Shown piece by piece: positions 14,386 through 22,658 of a DNA stretch of 41,504 bases; the stretch's first letter is position 1, and the number at the start of each line of letters is the position of its first letter. A program made the position numbers and the translations under genes. The notes under the pieces are model-generated. The model was not told the DNA's origin. It saw only the letters and a list, made by a program, of their open reading frames with translations, and searched no databases. Source of the DNA: an uncultured Oscillospiraceae bacterium (lineage in GTDB: Bacteria > Bacillota > Clostridia > Oscillospirales > Oscillospiraceae); the NCBI GenBank assembly GCA_944387775.1, contig CALXGE010000011.1, positions 1 to 41,504 on the forward strand. Direction: 5' to 3'.

Positions 14386-16190
14386 TGGCCAAAAAGGAAC
14401 AGACCGAGCCCCAGGAACAGGGACTGCGGACCCAGCCTGCGGGAAAGCAGTCCAAGGGGCGGATCCTCTACCGCCTGTGGAAATACATGGGCCGCAGCCG
14501 GTTGCTGCTGGTGCTGGCGGTGGTATTGTCTTTCAGCAGCAGCCTCCTGTCCCTGTACGGTCCCAAGCTTTCCGGTGAGGCCATCAACGCCATCGACCTG
14601 GGGGCGGGGAAGGTGGATTTTTCTGTGGTTTGGCGGTGTGCGGTGCTGATGGCCGCCTGCTATATCTTCTCCAGTCTATTTACATTCCTTCTCAATGTGG
14701 TCATGGTCCGCCTGTCCCGGCGGGTGTCCCGGCAGATGCGCCACGATATTTTCGAGAACCTGTCGGCCCTGCCGGTGGGCTTCTTTGACCGCTACCAGAC
14801 CGGCGACATCATCAGCGTAGTCACCTACGATGTGGACACAGTGAACCAGTCCCTCTCTGCGGACCTGCTGCAGATCCTCCAAAGTGTGGTGACGGTGGTG
14901 ATGTCCTTTGTGATGATGCTCACCATTGCCCCGGATCTGGTGATTATCTTCGCGGTGACGGTACCGGCCACGGTGGTGTTCACCAAGTGGCTGGCGGGGA
15001 AGGTACGGCCTATGTTCCGCCGCCGCAGCGCCCGACTGGGCGCCCTCAACGGCTTCGTGGAGGAGATGCTCTCCGGCCAGAAAACCACCCGGGCCTACGG
15101 CCGGGAGGCAGCGGTGCTGGAGAAGTTTGATGAGAAGAACAAGATGGCGGTGGATGCCTATACCGTGGCAGAGGCCTACGGTACCATTACCGGCCCCTCG
15201 GTGAACTTTATCAACAATGTGTCTCTGACCCTGGTGTGCGTCTTCGGTTCCCTGCTGTTCCTTCAGGGCAAGGTACAGCTGGGAGACCTCTCCAGCTTTG
15301 TCCAGTACTCCCGGAAGTTTTCAGGCCCCATCAACGAGGTAGCCAACATCATCTCCGAGCTCCAGAGCGCCTTCGCCGCGGCGGAACGGGTACTGTCCCT
15401 CATCGATGCACAGCCGGAGGCACCGGATGCTCCCGATGCCAAGGAGCTGGGTGAGGTGAAGGGGGATGTGGAGATCCGGAACGTGGATTTCTCCTACCTG
15501 CCCGGCCAGCCCATTATCCACGACTTCAGCCTCCACGCACAGCCCGGCTCCCTCACCGCCATCGTGGGTCCCACCGGCGCGGGCAAGACCACCATTATCA
15601 ACCTTCTCATGCGCTTTTACGACGTGGACGGCGGGGCCATCTATGTGGACGGTCAGGATATCCGCACCCTGAAGCGGGATTCCCTCCGCCGGGCCTATAC
15701 CATGGTTCTCCAGGACACATGGCTCTTCCACGGCACCATCTTTGAGAACATCGCCTACGGTAAGCCGGGGGCCACTATGGATGACGTGGTGAAGGCCGCC
15801 AAGGCTGCCCGCATCCACTCCTATGTCTCCCGGCTGCCGGAGGGGTATAACACCATTCTCTCCGACAACGGTACCAGCATCTCCAAGGGGCAAAAGCAGC
15901 TCCTCACCATTGCCCGGGCCATGCTGCTGGATGCCCATATGCTGATCCTGGACGAGGCCACCTCCAACGTGGACACCCGGACGGAGCAGGAGATCCAGGC
16001 GGCCATGCGGGAACTCATGAAGGGCAAGACCTGCTTTGTCATCGCCCACCGGCTGAGCACCATCCGCTCCGCGGACCACATCCTGGTCATGCGGGACGGC
16101 CGGGTGGTGGAGCAGGGTACCCACGACTCCCTGATGGCCCAGAACGGCTTCTACCGCCAGCTGTACTTGGCCCAGTTTGAGGCCGCATAA
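14385..16190 (+). CDS. ABC exporter half-transporter, catalytic subunit
   Basis: A 601-residue partner of the preceding gene, with a polar N-terminal extension, six membrane helices and an ABC domain. Walker A is GPTGAGKTT, Walker B is LILDEATSNVD with the catalytic Glu, and the H-loop is VIAHRLSTI. Its signature is altered to ISKGQKQ. It therefore combines a consensus Walker/H-loop with a degenerate signature, the mirror image of its partner, so the dimer should have one active and one degenerate ATP site. The substrate is unknown; MarR control suggests a drug or toxic metabolite. A terminator follows. Confidence 0.93.
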   Translation: MAKKEQTEPQEQGLRTQPAGKQSKGRILYRLWKYMGRSRLLLVLAVVLSFSSSLLSLYGPKLSGEAINAIDLGAGKVDFSVVWRCAVLMAACYIFSSLFTFLLNVVMVRLSRRVSRQMRHDIFENLSALPVGFFDRYQTGDIISVVTYDVDTVNQSLSADLLQILQSVVTVVMSFVMMLTIAPDLVIIFAVTVPATVVFTKWLAGKVRPMFRRRSARLGALNGFVEEMLSGQKTTRAYGREAAVLEKFDEKNKMAVDAYTVAEAYGTITGPSVNFINNVSLTLVCVFGSLLFLQGKVQLGDLSSFVQYSRKFSGPINEVANIISELQSAFAAAERVLSLIDAQPEAPDAPDAKELGEVKGDVEIRNVDFSYLPGQPIIHDFSLHAQPGSLTAIVGPTGAGKTTIINLLMRFYDVDGGAIYVDGQDIRTLKRDSLRRAYTMVLQDTWLFHGTIFENIAYGKPGATMDDVVKAAKAARIHSYVSRLPEGYNTILSDNGTSISKGQKQLLTIARAMLLDAHMLILDEATSNVDTRTEQEIQAAMRELMKGKTCFVIAHRLSTIRSADHILVMRDGRVVEQGTHDSLMAQNGFYRQLYLAQFEAA

Positions 16191-16210
16191 CCTGAATTCA
16201 GCCCAAGAAA

Positions 16211-16252
16211 AAAGAGCCCCGCTCCGGAACCATCAGTTCCGGAGCGGGGCTT
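16211..16252. terminator. Bidirectional terminator
   Basis: GCCCCGCTCCGGAAC (16216-16230) pairs with GTTCCGGAGCGGGGC (16236-16250). On the minus strand it is followed by TCTTTTTTCTT, a strong tail for the larBC-GIY-YIG operon. On the plus strand the tail is weaker but also ends the exporter operon. Confidence 0.88.
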
Positions 16253-16258
16253 GTGCTG

Positions 16259-16510
16259 TTATATTGTGCCCCTGCCTGCAATGAGGGCCAGCTTCTCCTC
16301 CCGGCTCAGCTGCTTAAGGGCCCATTCCCGCTGTCGGGCCTGGGTGGGGGTGTCATAGGTCTCCTGATATACCAGCTCCACCGGCAGGTGGGAGCGGGTG
16401 TACTTGCCGCCCTTGCCCGCCTGATGGGACGCCAGCCGCCGGGGCAGGTCGTTGGTCCAGCCGGTGTACAGTGAGTCGTCGCCGCAGCGGAGGATGTATA
16501 CCCAGTTCAT
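16259..16510 (-). CDS. GIY-YIG domain protein (YhbQ/UPF0213-like)
   Basis: An 83-residue stand-alone GIY-YIG domain. The motif appears as WVYILRCGDDSLYTGWTNDL, with the Arg-rich helix RRLASHQAGKGGKYTRSH and the catalytic Glu near QETYDTPTQARQREWALK. Small proteins of this group are common in bacteria and are probably structure-specific nucleases or DNA-binding proteins; the role is not known. The ATG overlaps the larC stop by four bases (ATGA), so it is translated with larC. A longer in-frame upstream extension lies inside larC and is a shadow. Confidence 0.88.
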   Translation of the reverse strand: MNWVYILRCGDDSLYTGWTNDLPRRLASHQAGKGGKYTRSHLPVELVYQETYDTPTQARQREWALKQLSREEKLALIAGRGTI

Positions 16511-17787
16511 CCCCGGTTCAGGACGTCCTGTACCTGGCTCAGGGGAATGTTCTGCTCCCGGGCGATCCGGGCCATGTCGGCGTACTCCACCTTGGACTTG
16601 GTGACACCGTAGCCCATGCCCTCCTTCCGACGGACGGGGCCGTAGGAACTGTGCTCGGTGACGGAGGCCGGAGAAAGGGCGTAGCGGGTGCAGTCCGTCC
16701 GCCGGACCCCAAAGGTGGTGGTGTGGTGGAGCATCTCCTTGGCCAGCCTGTCCGCCTCCGCCGGACGGCAGAGACAGGTGAGGAGCACCCCGGGGCGGTT
16801 CTTCTTCATCTGGATGGGCTGGTAGGATACGTCCAGAGCCCCCGCGGCCAGCAGGGCCTCCATGGCAAAGCCCAGGGCCTCCCCGGTCATGTCGTCGATA
16901 TTGGCTTTCAGCTCCGTGACGGCGTCGTTGGGACCCTCCGCTCCGCCTTCCTCTTCCAGGAGGAAAGCGCGCACGCAGTTGGCCCGGGGGAAATCCTTGG
17001 TGCCGCAGCCGTGGCCGCAGCGGAGCAGCACACCGGCAGGCATGGGGCCGAAGTCCCCGGCAAAGGTCCGCAGCAGGGCTGCCCCAGTGGGGGTGCACAG
17101 CTCTGCAGCGATGTCCCCGGTGGTCACCGGGACCCCCTCCAGAAGACAGGCGGTGGCAGGGGCCGGTACCGGCAGGAGACCGTGGGCAGTGCGGACTGTG
17201 CCGCTGCCCACCGTCACCGGCGAGGCTACGATCCGGTCCGGCGAGAGCAGGTGGAGCAGCAGGCTCACGCCTACCACATCTGCCACCGCGTCAAGAGCTC
17301 CTACCTCGTGGAAGTGGACCTCCTCCACCGGCACGCCGTGGGCCCGGGCCTCCGCCTGAGCCAGAAGGCCGTATACCGCCTCCGCCTGGTCACGCACCGG
17401 CTGAGGGAGAGGCAGTTCCTCGATCAGGTGCCGGATGTGACCGGGGGTGTGGTGGTGGTGCTCATGGCCATGCGCGTGGTCATGAGTGTGTTCGTGATGA
17501 TGGTCATGTTCGTGTTCATGTGGATGGTCGTGGCCCTCGTGGCTGTGCTCTTGGCCGATGGCGTGGACCAGACCGCCGTGGCCCTCCTCCAGACCGTCGA
17601 TCACTACCCGCATGTGGGTGCCGGCAATGCCCTGGCGGCGGACGTTCTCTGCCGCTACTGTGAGGTCGGGAAAGAGGTGGTTCATGGTATGGAGGAACTG
17701 CTCCTTTTCCGGGTACAGCTCGTAGAGGGCTCCCATCAGCATATCTCCCGCTGCGCCCATGGCGCACTCCAGGTACAGTGTTTTCAT
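16507..17787 (-). CDS. larC: LarC, nickel insertion protein of pincer cofactor synthesis
   Basis: A 426-residue LarC. It inserts nickel into pyridinium-3,5-bisthiocarboxylate mononucleotide in a CTP-dependent reaction, making the nickel-pincer cofactor of lactate racemase and relatives. The N terminus is LYLECAMGAAGDMLMGALYEL, a His/Asp/Glu-rich segment at about 81-115 is a likely nickel store, and the C-terminal half has ELKANIDDMTGEALG and KKNRPGVLLTCLC. Unlike Lactobacillus plantarum, where larC needs a ribosomal frameshift, it is one uninterrupted frame here. Its ATG overlaps the larB stop by four bases, and the GIY-YIG gene overlaps its stop in the same way. Confidence 0.94.
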   Translation of the reverse strand: MKTLYLECAMGAAGDMLMGALYELYPEKEQFLHTMNHLFPDLTVAAENVRRQGIAGTHMRVVIDGLEEGHGGLVHAIGQEHSHEGHDHPHEHEHDHHHEHTHDHAHGHEHHHHTPGHIRHLIEELPLPQPVRDQAEAVYGLLAQAEARAHGVPVEEVHFHEVGALDAVADVVGVSLLLHLLSPDRIVASPVTVGSGTVRTAHGLLPVPAPATACLLEGVPVTTGDIAAELCTPTGAALLRTFAGDFGPMPAGVLLRCGHGCGTKDFPRANCVRAFLLEEEGGAEGPNDAVTELKANIDDMTGEALGFAMEALLAAGALDVSYQPIQMKKNRPGVLLTCLCRPAEADRLAKEMLHHTTTFGVRRTDCTRYALSPASVTEHSSYGPVRRKEGMGYGVTKSKVEYADMARIAREQNIPLSQVQDVLNRG

Positions 17788-18548
17788 GCCTCATCTACTC
17801 CCTTCATCTGGTTGATCCGGGAGGCCAGAAAGCCTGCCCCAAAGCCGTTGTCAATGTTCACCACGCTGATGCCGCTGGCGCAGGAGTTCAGCATAGCCAG
17901 CAAGGCGGCAAGGCCTCCCAGATTGGCTCCGTAGCCCACACTGGTGGGCACGGCGATGACGGGGCAGCTCACAAGGCCTCCCACCACGCTGGGTAAAGCC
18001 CCCTCCATGCCTGCCACGGCAATGATGCACCGGACCTTCTCCAGGGTAGGTACCTCGTGGAGCAGACGGTGGAGGCCCGCCACTCCTGCGTCATAGATAC
18101 GGTATACCTTGTTGCCCAGGGCCTCGGCGGTGAGGGCAGCCTCCTCGCATACCGGCAGGTCGCTGGTGCCGGCGGATACTACGGCGATAGCCCCCACCTG
18201 GGGCTGCTCCGCCGGGTTGGCAATGGCCAGCCGAGGAGCGTTGTGGTAGTCGTAGGGGAATTTGCCCCGGAGCTTCGCCTCCTTCTCCCCGTCCAGCCGG
18301 GTGATGAGGATGTTATGGCTTCCCCGGTCCATCATGCACCGGACAATGCCTTCAATTTGTTCCGCTGTCTTGCCCTGGCCGAAAATTACCTCCGCCGTTC
18401 CTTGACGGAGGCTCCGGTGGTGGTCCACCCGGGCGTAGCCCAGGTCCTCGAAGGAGGGCAGCCGCTCCAGCTGCCGGGCCGCCTCCTCCGGTATAATGTC
18501 TCCGGCCCTGACAGCGTCAAGCAGGGCCAGCAGTTCCTTTCGTTCCAT
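17784..18548 (-). CDS. larB: LarB, NaAD carboxylase/hydrolase of pincer cofactor synthesis
   Basis: A 254-residue LarB, which carboxylates and hydrolyses nicotinic acid adenine dinucleotide to pyridinium-3,5-biscarboxylate mononucleotide. The C-terminal PurE-like domain shows AIAVVSAGTSDLPVCEEA, GVAGLHRLLHE, AVAGMEGALPSVVGGLVSCPVIAVPTSVGYG and NIDNGFGAGFLAS. The N-terminal helix-rich part includes DHHRSLRQGTAEVIFGQGKT. GAGGAG is 7 bases before the ATG. It is the first gene of larB-larC-GIY-YIG, all joined by 4-base overlaps. No larA-like racemase is visible in the window. Confidence 0.94.
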   Translation of the reverse strand: MERKELLALLDAVRAGDIIPEEAARQLERLPSFEDLGYARVDHHRSLRQGTAEVIFGQGKTAEQIEGIVRCMMDRGSHNILITRLDGEKEAKLRGKFPYDYHNAPRLAIANPAEQPQVGAIAVVSAGTSDLPVCEEAALTAEALGNKVYRIYDAGVAGLHRLLHEVPTLEKVRCIIAVAGMEGALPSVVGGLVSCPVIAVPTSVGYGANLGGLAALLAMLNSCASGISVVNIDNGFGAGFLASRINQMKGVDEA

Positions 18549-18598
18549 ATCGTCTCTCCTCGCTCTGGCGGCTCCGGGCCGCCCGATTCGTCCCTATC

Positions 18599-18627
18599 AG
18601 CATACCGCATCCCCGGCAGCTTGTCAA
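18599..18627 (-). promoter_or_regulatory. Promoter of the larB-larC operon
   Basis: On the minus strand, TTGACA (18622-18627), a 17-base spacer and TATGCT (18599-18604) lie about 50 bases before larB. Confidence 0.8.
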
Positions 18628-18684
18628 ATAAACGCGGCAAGCCGCCGGGAACTTTACATTTTCCCCCGGCGGCCTGCCCTATCG

Positions 18685-18775
18685 TTTGTTCCCCCGCAAG
18701 GCATTCGCCTTGCGGACAAAGTTTTTTGCCCCGCTTTTTTTCAAAAAAGTGGGCGGGGTCCGGGGCGGCGCCCCG
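18685..18775. repeat. Dispersed multi-hairpin intergenic element, copy 1
   Basis: A 9-bp hairpin (CCGCAAGGC 18694-18702 with GCCTTGCGG 18707-18715) is followed by ACAAAGTTTTTTGCC, then a hairpin built on T and A runs (about 18729-18758), then CGGGGC-GGC-GCCCCG (18761-18775). The same first-hairpin, AAGTT-Y-TTTTGCC, second-hairpin order recurs at 31242-31299. From memory, such sequence is frequent between genes of Oscillospiraceae. It lies downstream of the serpin gene. Confidence 0.6.
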
Positions 18776-18794
18776 ATGGTACATACCTGCATCG

Positions 18795-20039
18795 CTATTG
18801 CCCGATGTCCATCACCGCTCCCATAAACAGGGGCAGCCCCGTCTCGCAGTGGATCAGGAGGCACAGGAAGGGTCGGTCCAGGATGACCTCCCGGCCCACA
18901 AAGCACTCGGCGCCGGCGTCCATGGCCACCAGGGTGGCCGCTGCCGCCTTGGTCTTCTGCTCGTCCACCGAGAGGAAGGTCTTGTGGAGCACCTCACTGA
19001 TGTAGAGAGGGCCGCTGCCGCAGCTGCCCAGGGCGGAGAAATCCGCAAGGCCGGGATCAAAGGCGTCGGTAATCCCCATAGAGGCCAGCGGTGCTGCCAG
19101 GGACAGGGTGTCCTCCATCTGGAACTTGGGCAGGGCGGCAGACACTATACCTTCCTGAATATTGCGGAGCATACGGCAGAGCTTCTCCCCGGTGAGGGAG
19201 GCGGCGTACTCCGCGAGAGGCATTCCCTCCTCCGGCAGCAGAGCCACAAAGGCGTAATCGCGGCCCTTATAGTACTTGAGAAATCCCAGGGTATCCTCAT
19301 CCTCCAGGAAATAGGACTCCTCGCTGTACATGAGCTCCACCGTCCGCTCTGTGCCATCCTCCAACGTGAAGGTGCCGGGGCGGACCTGGTCCTTCTCGTA
19401 GACTTCCTCCCACTTCTGCTCAAAGGTCAGGGCGTTGATAAGGCATATGACGGTGCTTTCCGAGAGCTGGTCCACCAGATGGGGGATCATGCCGTCGGTG
19501 CGGGCGTCCACCCAGCGGTTGATGTCTGCCACAGTGGTGCCGTCGAAGGGGGCTAGGTAGATGTCGGGGTCAAAGTAGTCGGCGTTGGTCTGGAGGAAGC
19601 TCTCCTCCACGTTCAGATTTTCAGTGTCCCGCAGCCACAGGGAGTTGGCAATACTTACCCCGCTCTTCCGGGGGATGGCCTCCTGAAAGGCCGCCAGATA
19701 CTGATCCAGATCTTGAATGGACATGCCGAAGGCGGCCTCCATCTGGGTTAAGGTATCTCCCTGAGCGCCGTTGGCGGCCATAGCCATAGCATAGAGCACC
19801 GATACCGGGGAGAGCAAAGCGTTGTCCCCGGTGAGGCAGCTCTCCTGAAACAGCTCCACACAGAAGTCCGTGGCGGCCTGGGTGGTAGTATCGCTCAGGG
19901 CTCCGGTGGTATCAACGTCCCGGGCGGAGATGGTCTTGGTCAGATCCTGGGCCTGGAGGTTCGGCTCTCCGGCGCAGCCGGAGGCGAGGGTCAGAAAAAG
20001 TGCCAGACACAGCAGCAAAGCGGTGGTCCTTTTTTTCAT
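18795..20039 (-). CDS. Serpin lipoprotein
   Basis: A 414-residue serpin with a lipoprotein signal peptide; the lipobox is LASG-C with the lipidated Cys at 22, so it should sit on the outer face of the membrane. Serpin landmarks include NALLSPVSVLYAMAMAANGAQG, SIANSLWLRD, CLINALTFEQKWE and the C-terminal DRPFLCLLIH. The reactive-loop hinge reads EQKTKAAAAT, where P15, normally Gly, is Lys. Counting from P17, P1 falls near the Gly of AMDAGAE, suggesting an elastase-like target, but this is uncertain. Gut bacterial serpins inhibit host or microbial serine proteases. It has its own AGGAGG site and lies between larE and larB. Confidence 0.92.
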   Translation of the reverse strand: MKKRTTALLLCLALFLTLASGCAGEPNLQAQDLTKTISARDVDTTGALSDTTTQAATDFCVELFQESCLTGDNALLSPVSVLYAMAMAANGAQGDTLTQMEAAFGMSIQDLDQYLAAFQEAIPRKSGVSIANSLWLRDTENLNVEESFLQTNADYFDPDIYLAPFDGTTVADINRWVDARTDGMIPHLVDQLSESTVICLINALTFEQKWEEVYEKDQVRPGTFTLEDGTERTVELMYSEESYFLEDEDTLGFLKYYKGRDYAFVALLPEEGMPLAEYAASLTGEKLCRMLRNIQEGIVSAALPKFQMEDTLSLAAPLASMGITDAFDPGLADFSALGSCGSGPLYISEVLHKTFLSVDEQKTKAAAATLVAMDAGAECFVGREVILDRPFLCLLIHCETGLPLFMGAVMDIGQ

Positions 20040-20105
20040 CGGTCATTCCTCCTCGTATGGCGTTCTATCTATCAGGACGCAGAGAGGAGGGGAAATATGC
20101 CGCCG

Positions 20106-20153
20106 GAAAATCAAAAGAGGCAGGGCGCGGAAATAGTCCCGCGTCCTGCCTCT
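20106..20153 (-). terminator. Terminator after larE
   Basis: AGAGGCAGG (20116-20124) and CCTGCCTCT (20145-20153), extended by CGCGG/CCGCG, form a 15-bp stem with one imperfect pair. On the minus strand the tail is TTTTGATTTT. It lies between larE and the serpin gene. Confidence 0.75.
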
Positions 20154-20233
20154 CTTCTGTGAAATGCCAATTTCCCAAGCTGTATAAGGGAAAAATCCTA
20201 TACAAATCGTTATAATTAAAACGACAAATACTG

Positions 20234-20992
20234 TCAGGATTCGCGGCTTTGCCGCGGGACGCTGTCCAGCACCACCTGGGGGAGGATGTGGCGGAGCTTC
20301 TGCTGCAGCATTGGCAGCTCTGCTGCCGCCCTGTCCAGGTCTGCCTCCCTTACCTGAAAAAGGGCGTAGTCTCCCCGGAGCCGCAGCCGAAAGTCAATAT
20401 AGCCCAGGTCCATGAGAAGGGCCTCCCCCTCTTCCACCCGACGGAGATCCTCACGGGTGATGGGGGTGCCGGCGGGAATGCGGGTGGCGAGACAGGCGTA
20501 GGAGGGCTTGTCCCAGAGGGCAATTCCAGCCGCCTTGGCCTGGGCTCGGATGCCCGCCTTGGTGACACCGCACTCTCGGAGAGGGGAGCGGACCCCCAGC
20601 TCCCGGAGGGCACGCATGCCGGGGCGGTCCCCGGCGTCATCGGAGGCGTTGCTTCCATCCAGCACCAGGGGGAAACCGTCGGCTTTGGCCTGAGCCAGAA
20701 GGGCTGTAAAGAGAGTACGTTTACAGTAATAGCACCGGTTTTCCGGGTTGGCTGCCACCTGAGGAACTGTCAGCACGTCCACCTCCAGCACCGTCAGAGC
20801 CGCTCCCAGAGCGGCGGCGGTTTCCTGGGCGTCCTTTAGTTCGAATGCGGGCTGGAAGGGGGTGCGGACAAAGTAGGCTCTCACCTTCCGGCCGCAGCGC
20901 AGGGCCTCATGGAGAAGCCAGGCGGAGTCAATGCCCCCGGAGAAGGCCACGGCACAGTCGGGGTGGGCGGCAAAAAATTCAGGTATGGTCAT
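20234..20992 (-). CDS. larE: LarE, sulfur transferase of pincer cofactor synthesis
   Basis: A 252-residue ATP-pyrophosphatase-type LarE. The PP-loop is SGGIDS at 18-23. It thiolates pyridinium-3,5-biscarboxylate mononucleotide after adenylation. Three cysteines stand out: C87 and C90 in NRCYYCK, and C167 in SYACLATRIPAG. The single-Cys enzyme of L. plantarum sacrifices its own sulfur, whereas three-Cys homologues such as that of Thermotoga are reported to carry an Fe-S cluster and turn over. This protein has the three-Cys pattern. AGGAGG stands 9 bases before the ATG. It is separated from larBC by the serpin gene but completes the cofactor pathway. Confidence 0.93.
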   Translation of the reverse strand: MTIPEFFAAHPDCAVAFSGGIDSAWLLHEALRCGRKVRAYFVRTPFQPAFELKDAQETAAALGAALTVLEVDVLTVPQVAANPENRCYYCKRTLFTALLAQAKADGFPLVLDGSNASDDAGDRPGMRALRELGVRSPLRECGVTKAGIRAQAKAAGIALWDKPSYACLATRIPAGTPITREDLRRVEEGEALLMDLGYIDFRLRLRGDYALFQVREADLDRAAAELPMLQQKLRHILPQVVLDSVPRQSRES

Positions 20993-21025
20993 AGGTGGCA
21001 GCCTCCTGTACAGGTTCTCTCGTAA

Positions 21026-21054
21026 AGCTTACCGTTCCGGTGGAAATTTGTCAA
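21026..21054 (-). promoter_or_regulatory. Promoter of larE
   Basis: On the minus strand, TTGACA (21049-21054), a 17-base spacer and TAAGCT (21026-21031) lie about 34 bases before larE and just after the polysaccharide deacetylase stop. Confidence 0.72.
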
Positions 21055-21057
21055 CTG

Positions 21058-21912
21058 TCAGCGGGCTCTCTCCAGCAGTCGGACTAGGGCTTGACCACTC
21101 CATCGGTCTGTGACGTTGTAGCGGCCCAGCAGCCGCAGGGATGAATCGTCTCCCCGGATCAGCAGATTGCAGTGGGGGTCAATGGTAAAGGTCACAGGGA
21201 TTCCCTCCTCCTGAAGGATAACATCCGCCTCCTCCGTCCAATAGCCAAAGGGGTAGGCCAGTGCCACCAGATCTGTGGCCACACGGCCCTCCCGCCGCTG
21301 TCGGAACTGGGCCATATCCTCGCTTAATACTCGCTGGTAGTCCGCTAGGGATTCGCCCGCCAGAGGGCGCATGCCGTCCCGGTCGCTGTAGCCATAGCTG
21401 GCCAGCTGGTGAAGGTCATAGCTGTGGGACTGGAGGTCCAGCACACCTTTTTTGACCCATGGGGCGGCCTCCTCATAGGAAAAACGGGATGGCATGAGAG
21501 GTTCCCCTGAGTGGATGTAGGTGGTCTCCCCTTCATTAATGCCGATGACGAATACGGTGGCGCACATCCCCAGATCCTCCAGAATCGGGGCGGCCACGGT
21601 GAGATTGCTGGTGTAGCCGTCATCCATGGTGATGAGCACCGGCTTTTTGGGGAGAGGCTGACCCTCCTCCACAAAGGCCTGGATCTGTTTCAGGGTTACT
21701 GCTGTAAAGCCCGCCGCCTTCAGAGCCTCCATTTGTTCCCGGAAAACGCCGGCGGATACCACCGTGTCGGCGCTGCTCTCCTGGTCGAAGTGGTGGTACA
21801 TGAGGACCGGCAGTCGCCTGCGGCCCGGGTCTATGGACGCAAAAATGATATCCAGGCCCAATACCAGCAGCAGGAGAGAGAGGACCACTGCCGCCAGGAT
21901 TCGCTTTTTCAT
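21058..21912 (-). CDS. Membrane-anchored polysaccharide deacetylase
   Basis: A 284-residue NodB-domain carbohydrate esterase (CE4). Residues 5-26 are a signal anchor. Motif 1 is LITMDDGYTSN with D97 and D98, the metal-binding histidines are in SHSYDLHQ (H163 and H168), and motif 3 is ALAYPFGYW. PVLMYHHF near the N terminus is typical of Firmicutes cell-envelope members, which remove acetyl groups from peptidoglycan or other surface glycans. AAGGAGG is 8 bases before the ATG at 21912; the longer upstream open frame is unlikely to be coding. Confidence 0.9.
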   Translation of the reverse strand: MKKRILAAVVLSLLLLVLGLDIIFASIDPGRRRLPVLMYHHFDQESSADTVVSAGVFREQMEALKAAGFTAVTLKQIQAFVEEGQPLPKKPVLITMDDGYTSNLTVAAPILEDLGMCATVFVIGINEGETTYIHSGEPLMPSRFSYEEAAPWVKKGVLDLQSHSYDLHQLASYGYSDRDGMRPLAGESLADYQRVLSEDMAQFRQRREGRVATDLVALAYPFGYWTEEADVILQEEGIPVTFTIDPHCNLLIRGDDSSLRLLGRYNVTDRWSGQALVRLLERAR

Positions 21913-22046
21913 ATCGGTGGCCTCCTTGAAAAAGAGTTTTGCTATTAGGACGACTTTCCGATTGAAAAAGTTCCTAATGTTTCCAAAACGATGCAATTTT
22001 GTTGCTAAAATTATGGGAATAGTAGAATGAGGCGGATGCCCAAAGC

Positions 22047-22090
22047 ACAAAAAACTCCCTCCTCCCGTTGGGGAGGAGGGAGTTTTTTGT
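22047..22090. terminator. Strong bidirectional terminator
   Basis: A perfect 20-bp stem (22047-22066 with 22071-22090) whose outer part is ACAAAAAACT/AGTTTTTTGT, giving A and T tracts on both strands. It begins at the stop codon of the S-component gene and separates it from the deacetylase gene. Confidence 0.92.
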
Positions 22091-22635
22091 TACTGCTCTG
22101 CTTTCTTCAGCCGGACAATAATGGGCCAGCTGATGATACCGCCGCACAGGGCGGTGACGCCCTGGGGCCAGGAGAACATAATGGAGAGCATGGTGGTCTG
22201 CTTTTCCGGCAGTCCGGCCAGTCCCAGAATCAGAGGCACCGTCAGCCACAGGAAGGCGCACTTGACCACGGCGCCCAGAAGCATAGCAGGGACATGCCAG
22301 GAGGGGCGGCGGGCCAGCAGGCTGTAGACTACGCACAAGAGCGCGTTACCAATGGCCACAGCCGGGGATACCACAATCTGGCTGATGCCCATGAAGGCTG
22401 CCAGAAAGGCGGACAGAAAGCCAATGACGGCGCCGGAGGTAAGACCCGCCATAGCGGTGAATACCAGGAGCACGCAGTTGACCAGGGTACCGGTGATGAG
22501 CTGCTTGACGCTAAAGGGTCCAAAGATTACGGCAATGTCAGGGATCAGACTCCCCAGGTACTGAGCCACTACCACCAGGGCTACGCCCATGGCGGTGACG
22601 GCAATCCATTTGGCAGGTTTGGTGTTTGCGTTCAT
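22090..22635 (-). CDS. ECF transporter S component-like membrane protein
   Basis: A 181-residue, very hydrophobic protein with about five or six membrane helices. The pattern of a short N-terminal polar stretch, the GVALVVVAQYLGSLIP segment and an internal FGPFSVKQLITGTLVN loop resembles substrate-binding S components of energy-coupling factor transporters. The ligand is unknown, and no EcfA or EcfT genes are close. It is 23 bases downstream of the TM1266-type gene, so it may share its transcript with the hydrogenase genes. Confidence 0.65.
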   Translation of the reverse strand: MNANTKPAKWIAVTAMGVALVVVAQYLGSLIPDIAVIFGPFSVKQLITGTLVNCVLLVFTAMAGLTSGAVIGFLSAFLAAFMGISQIVVSPAVAIGNALLCVVYSLLARRPSWHVPAMLLGAVVKCAFLWLTVPLILGLAGLPEKQTTMLSIMFSWPQGVTALCGGIISWPIIVRLKKAEQ

Positions 22636-22658
22636 AAAAATCCCTCTCTCTATTTATG

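Noticed and set aside
16259-16510. GIY-YIG gene as a homing endonuclease or mobile element
   Set aside because: It is a short stand-alone domain translated with larC by a 4-base overlap, with no intron, repeats or other element genes.
20180-20204. Inverted repeat TGTATA...TATACA downstream of larE
   Set aside because: It has a one-base bulge and an AT-rich composition where such repeats are common by chance. It lies after the gene with no promoter attached.
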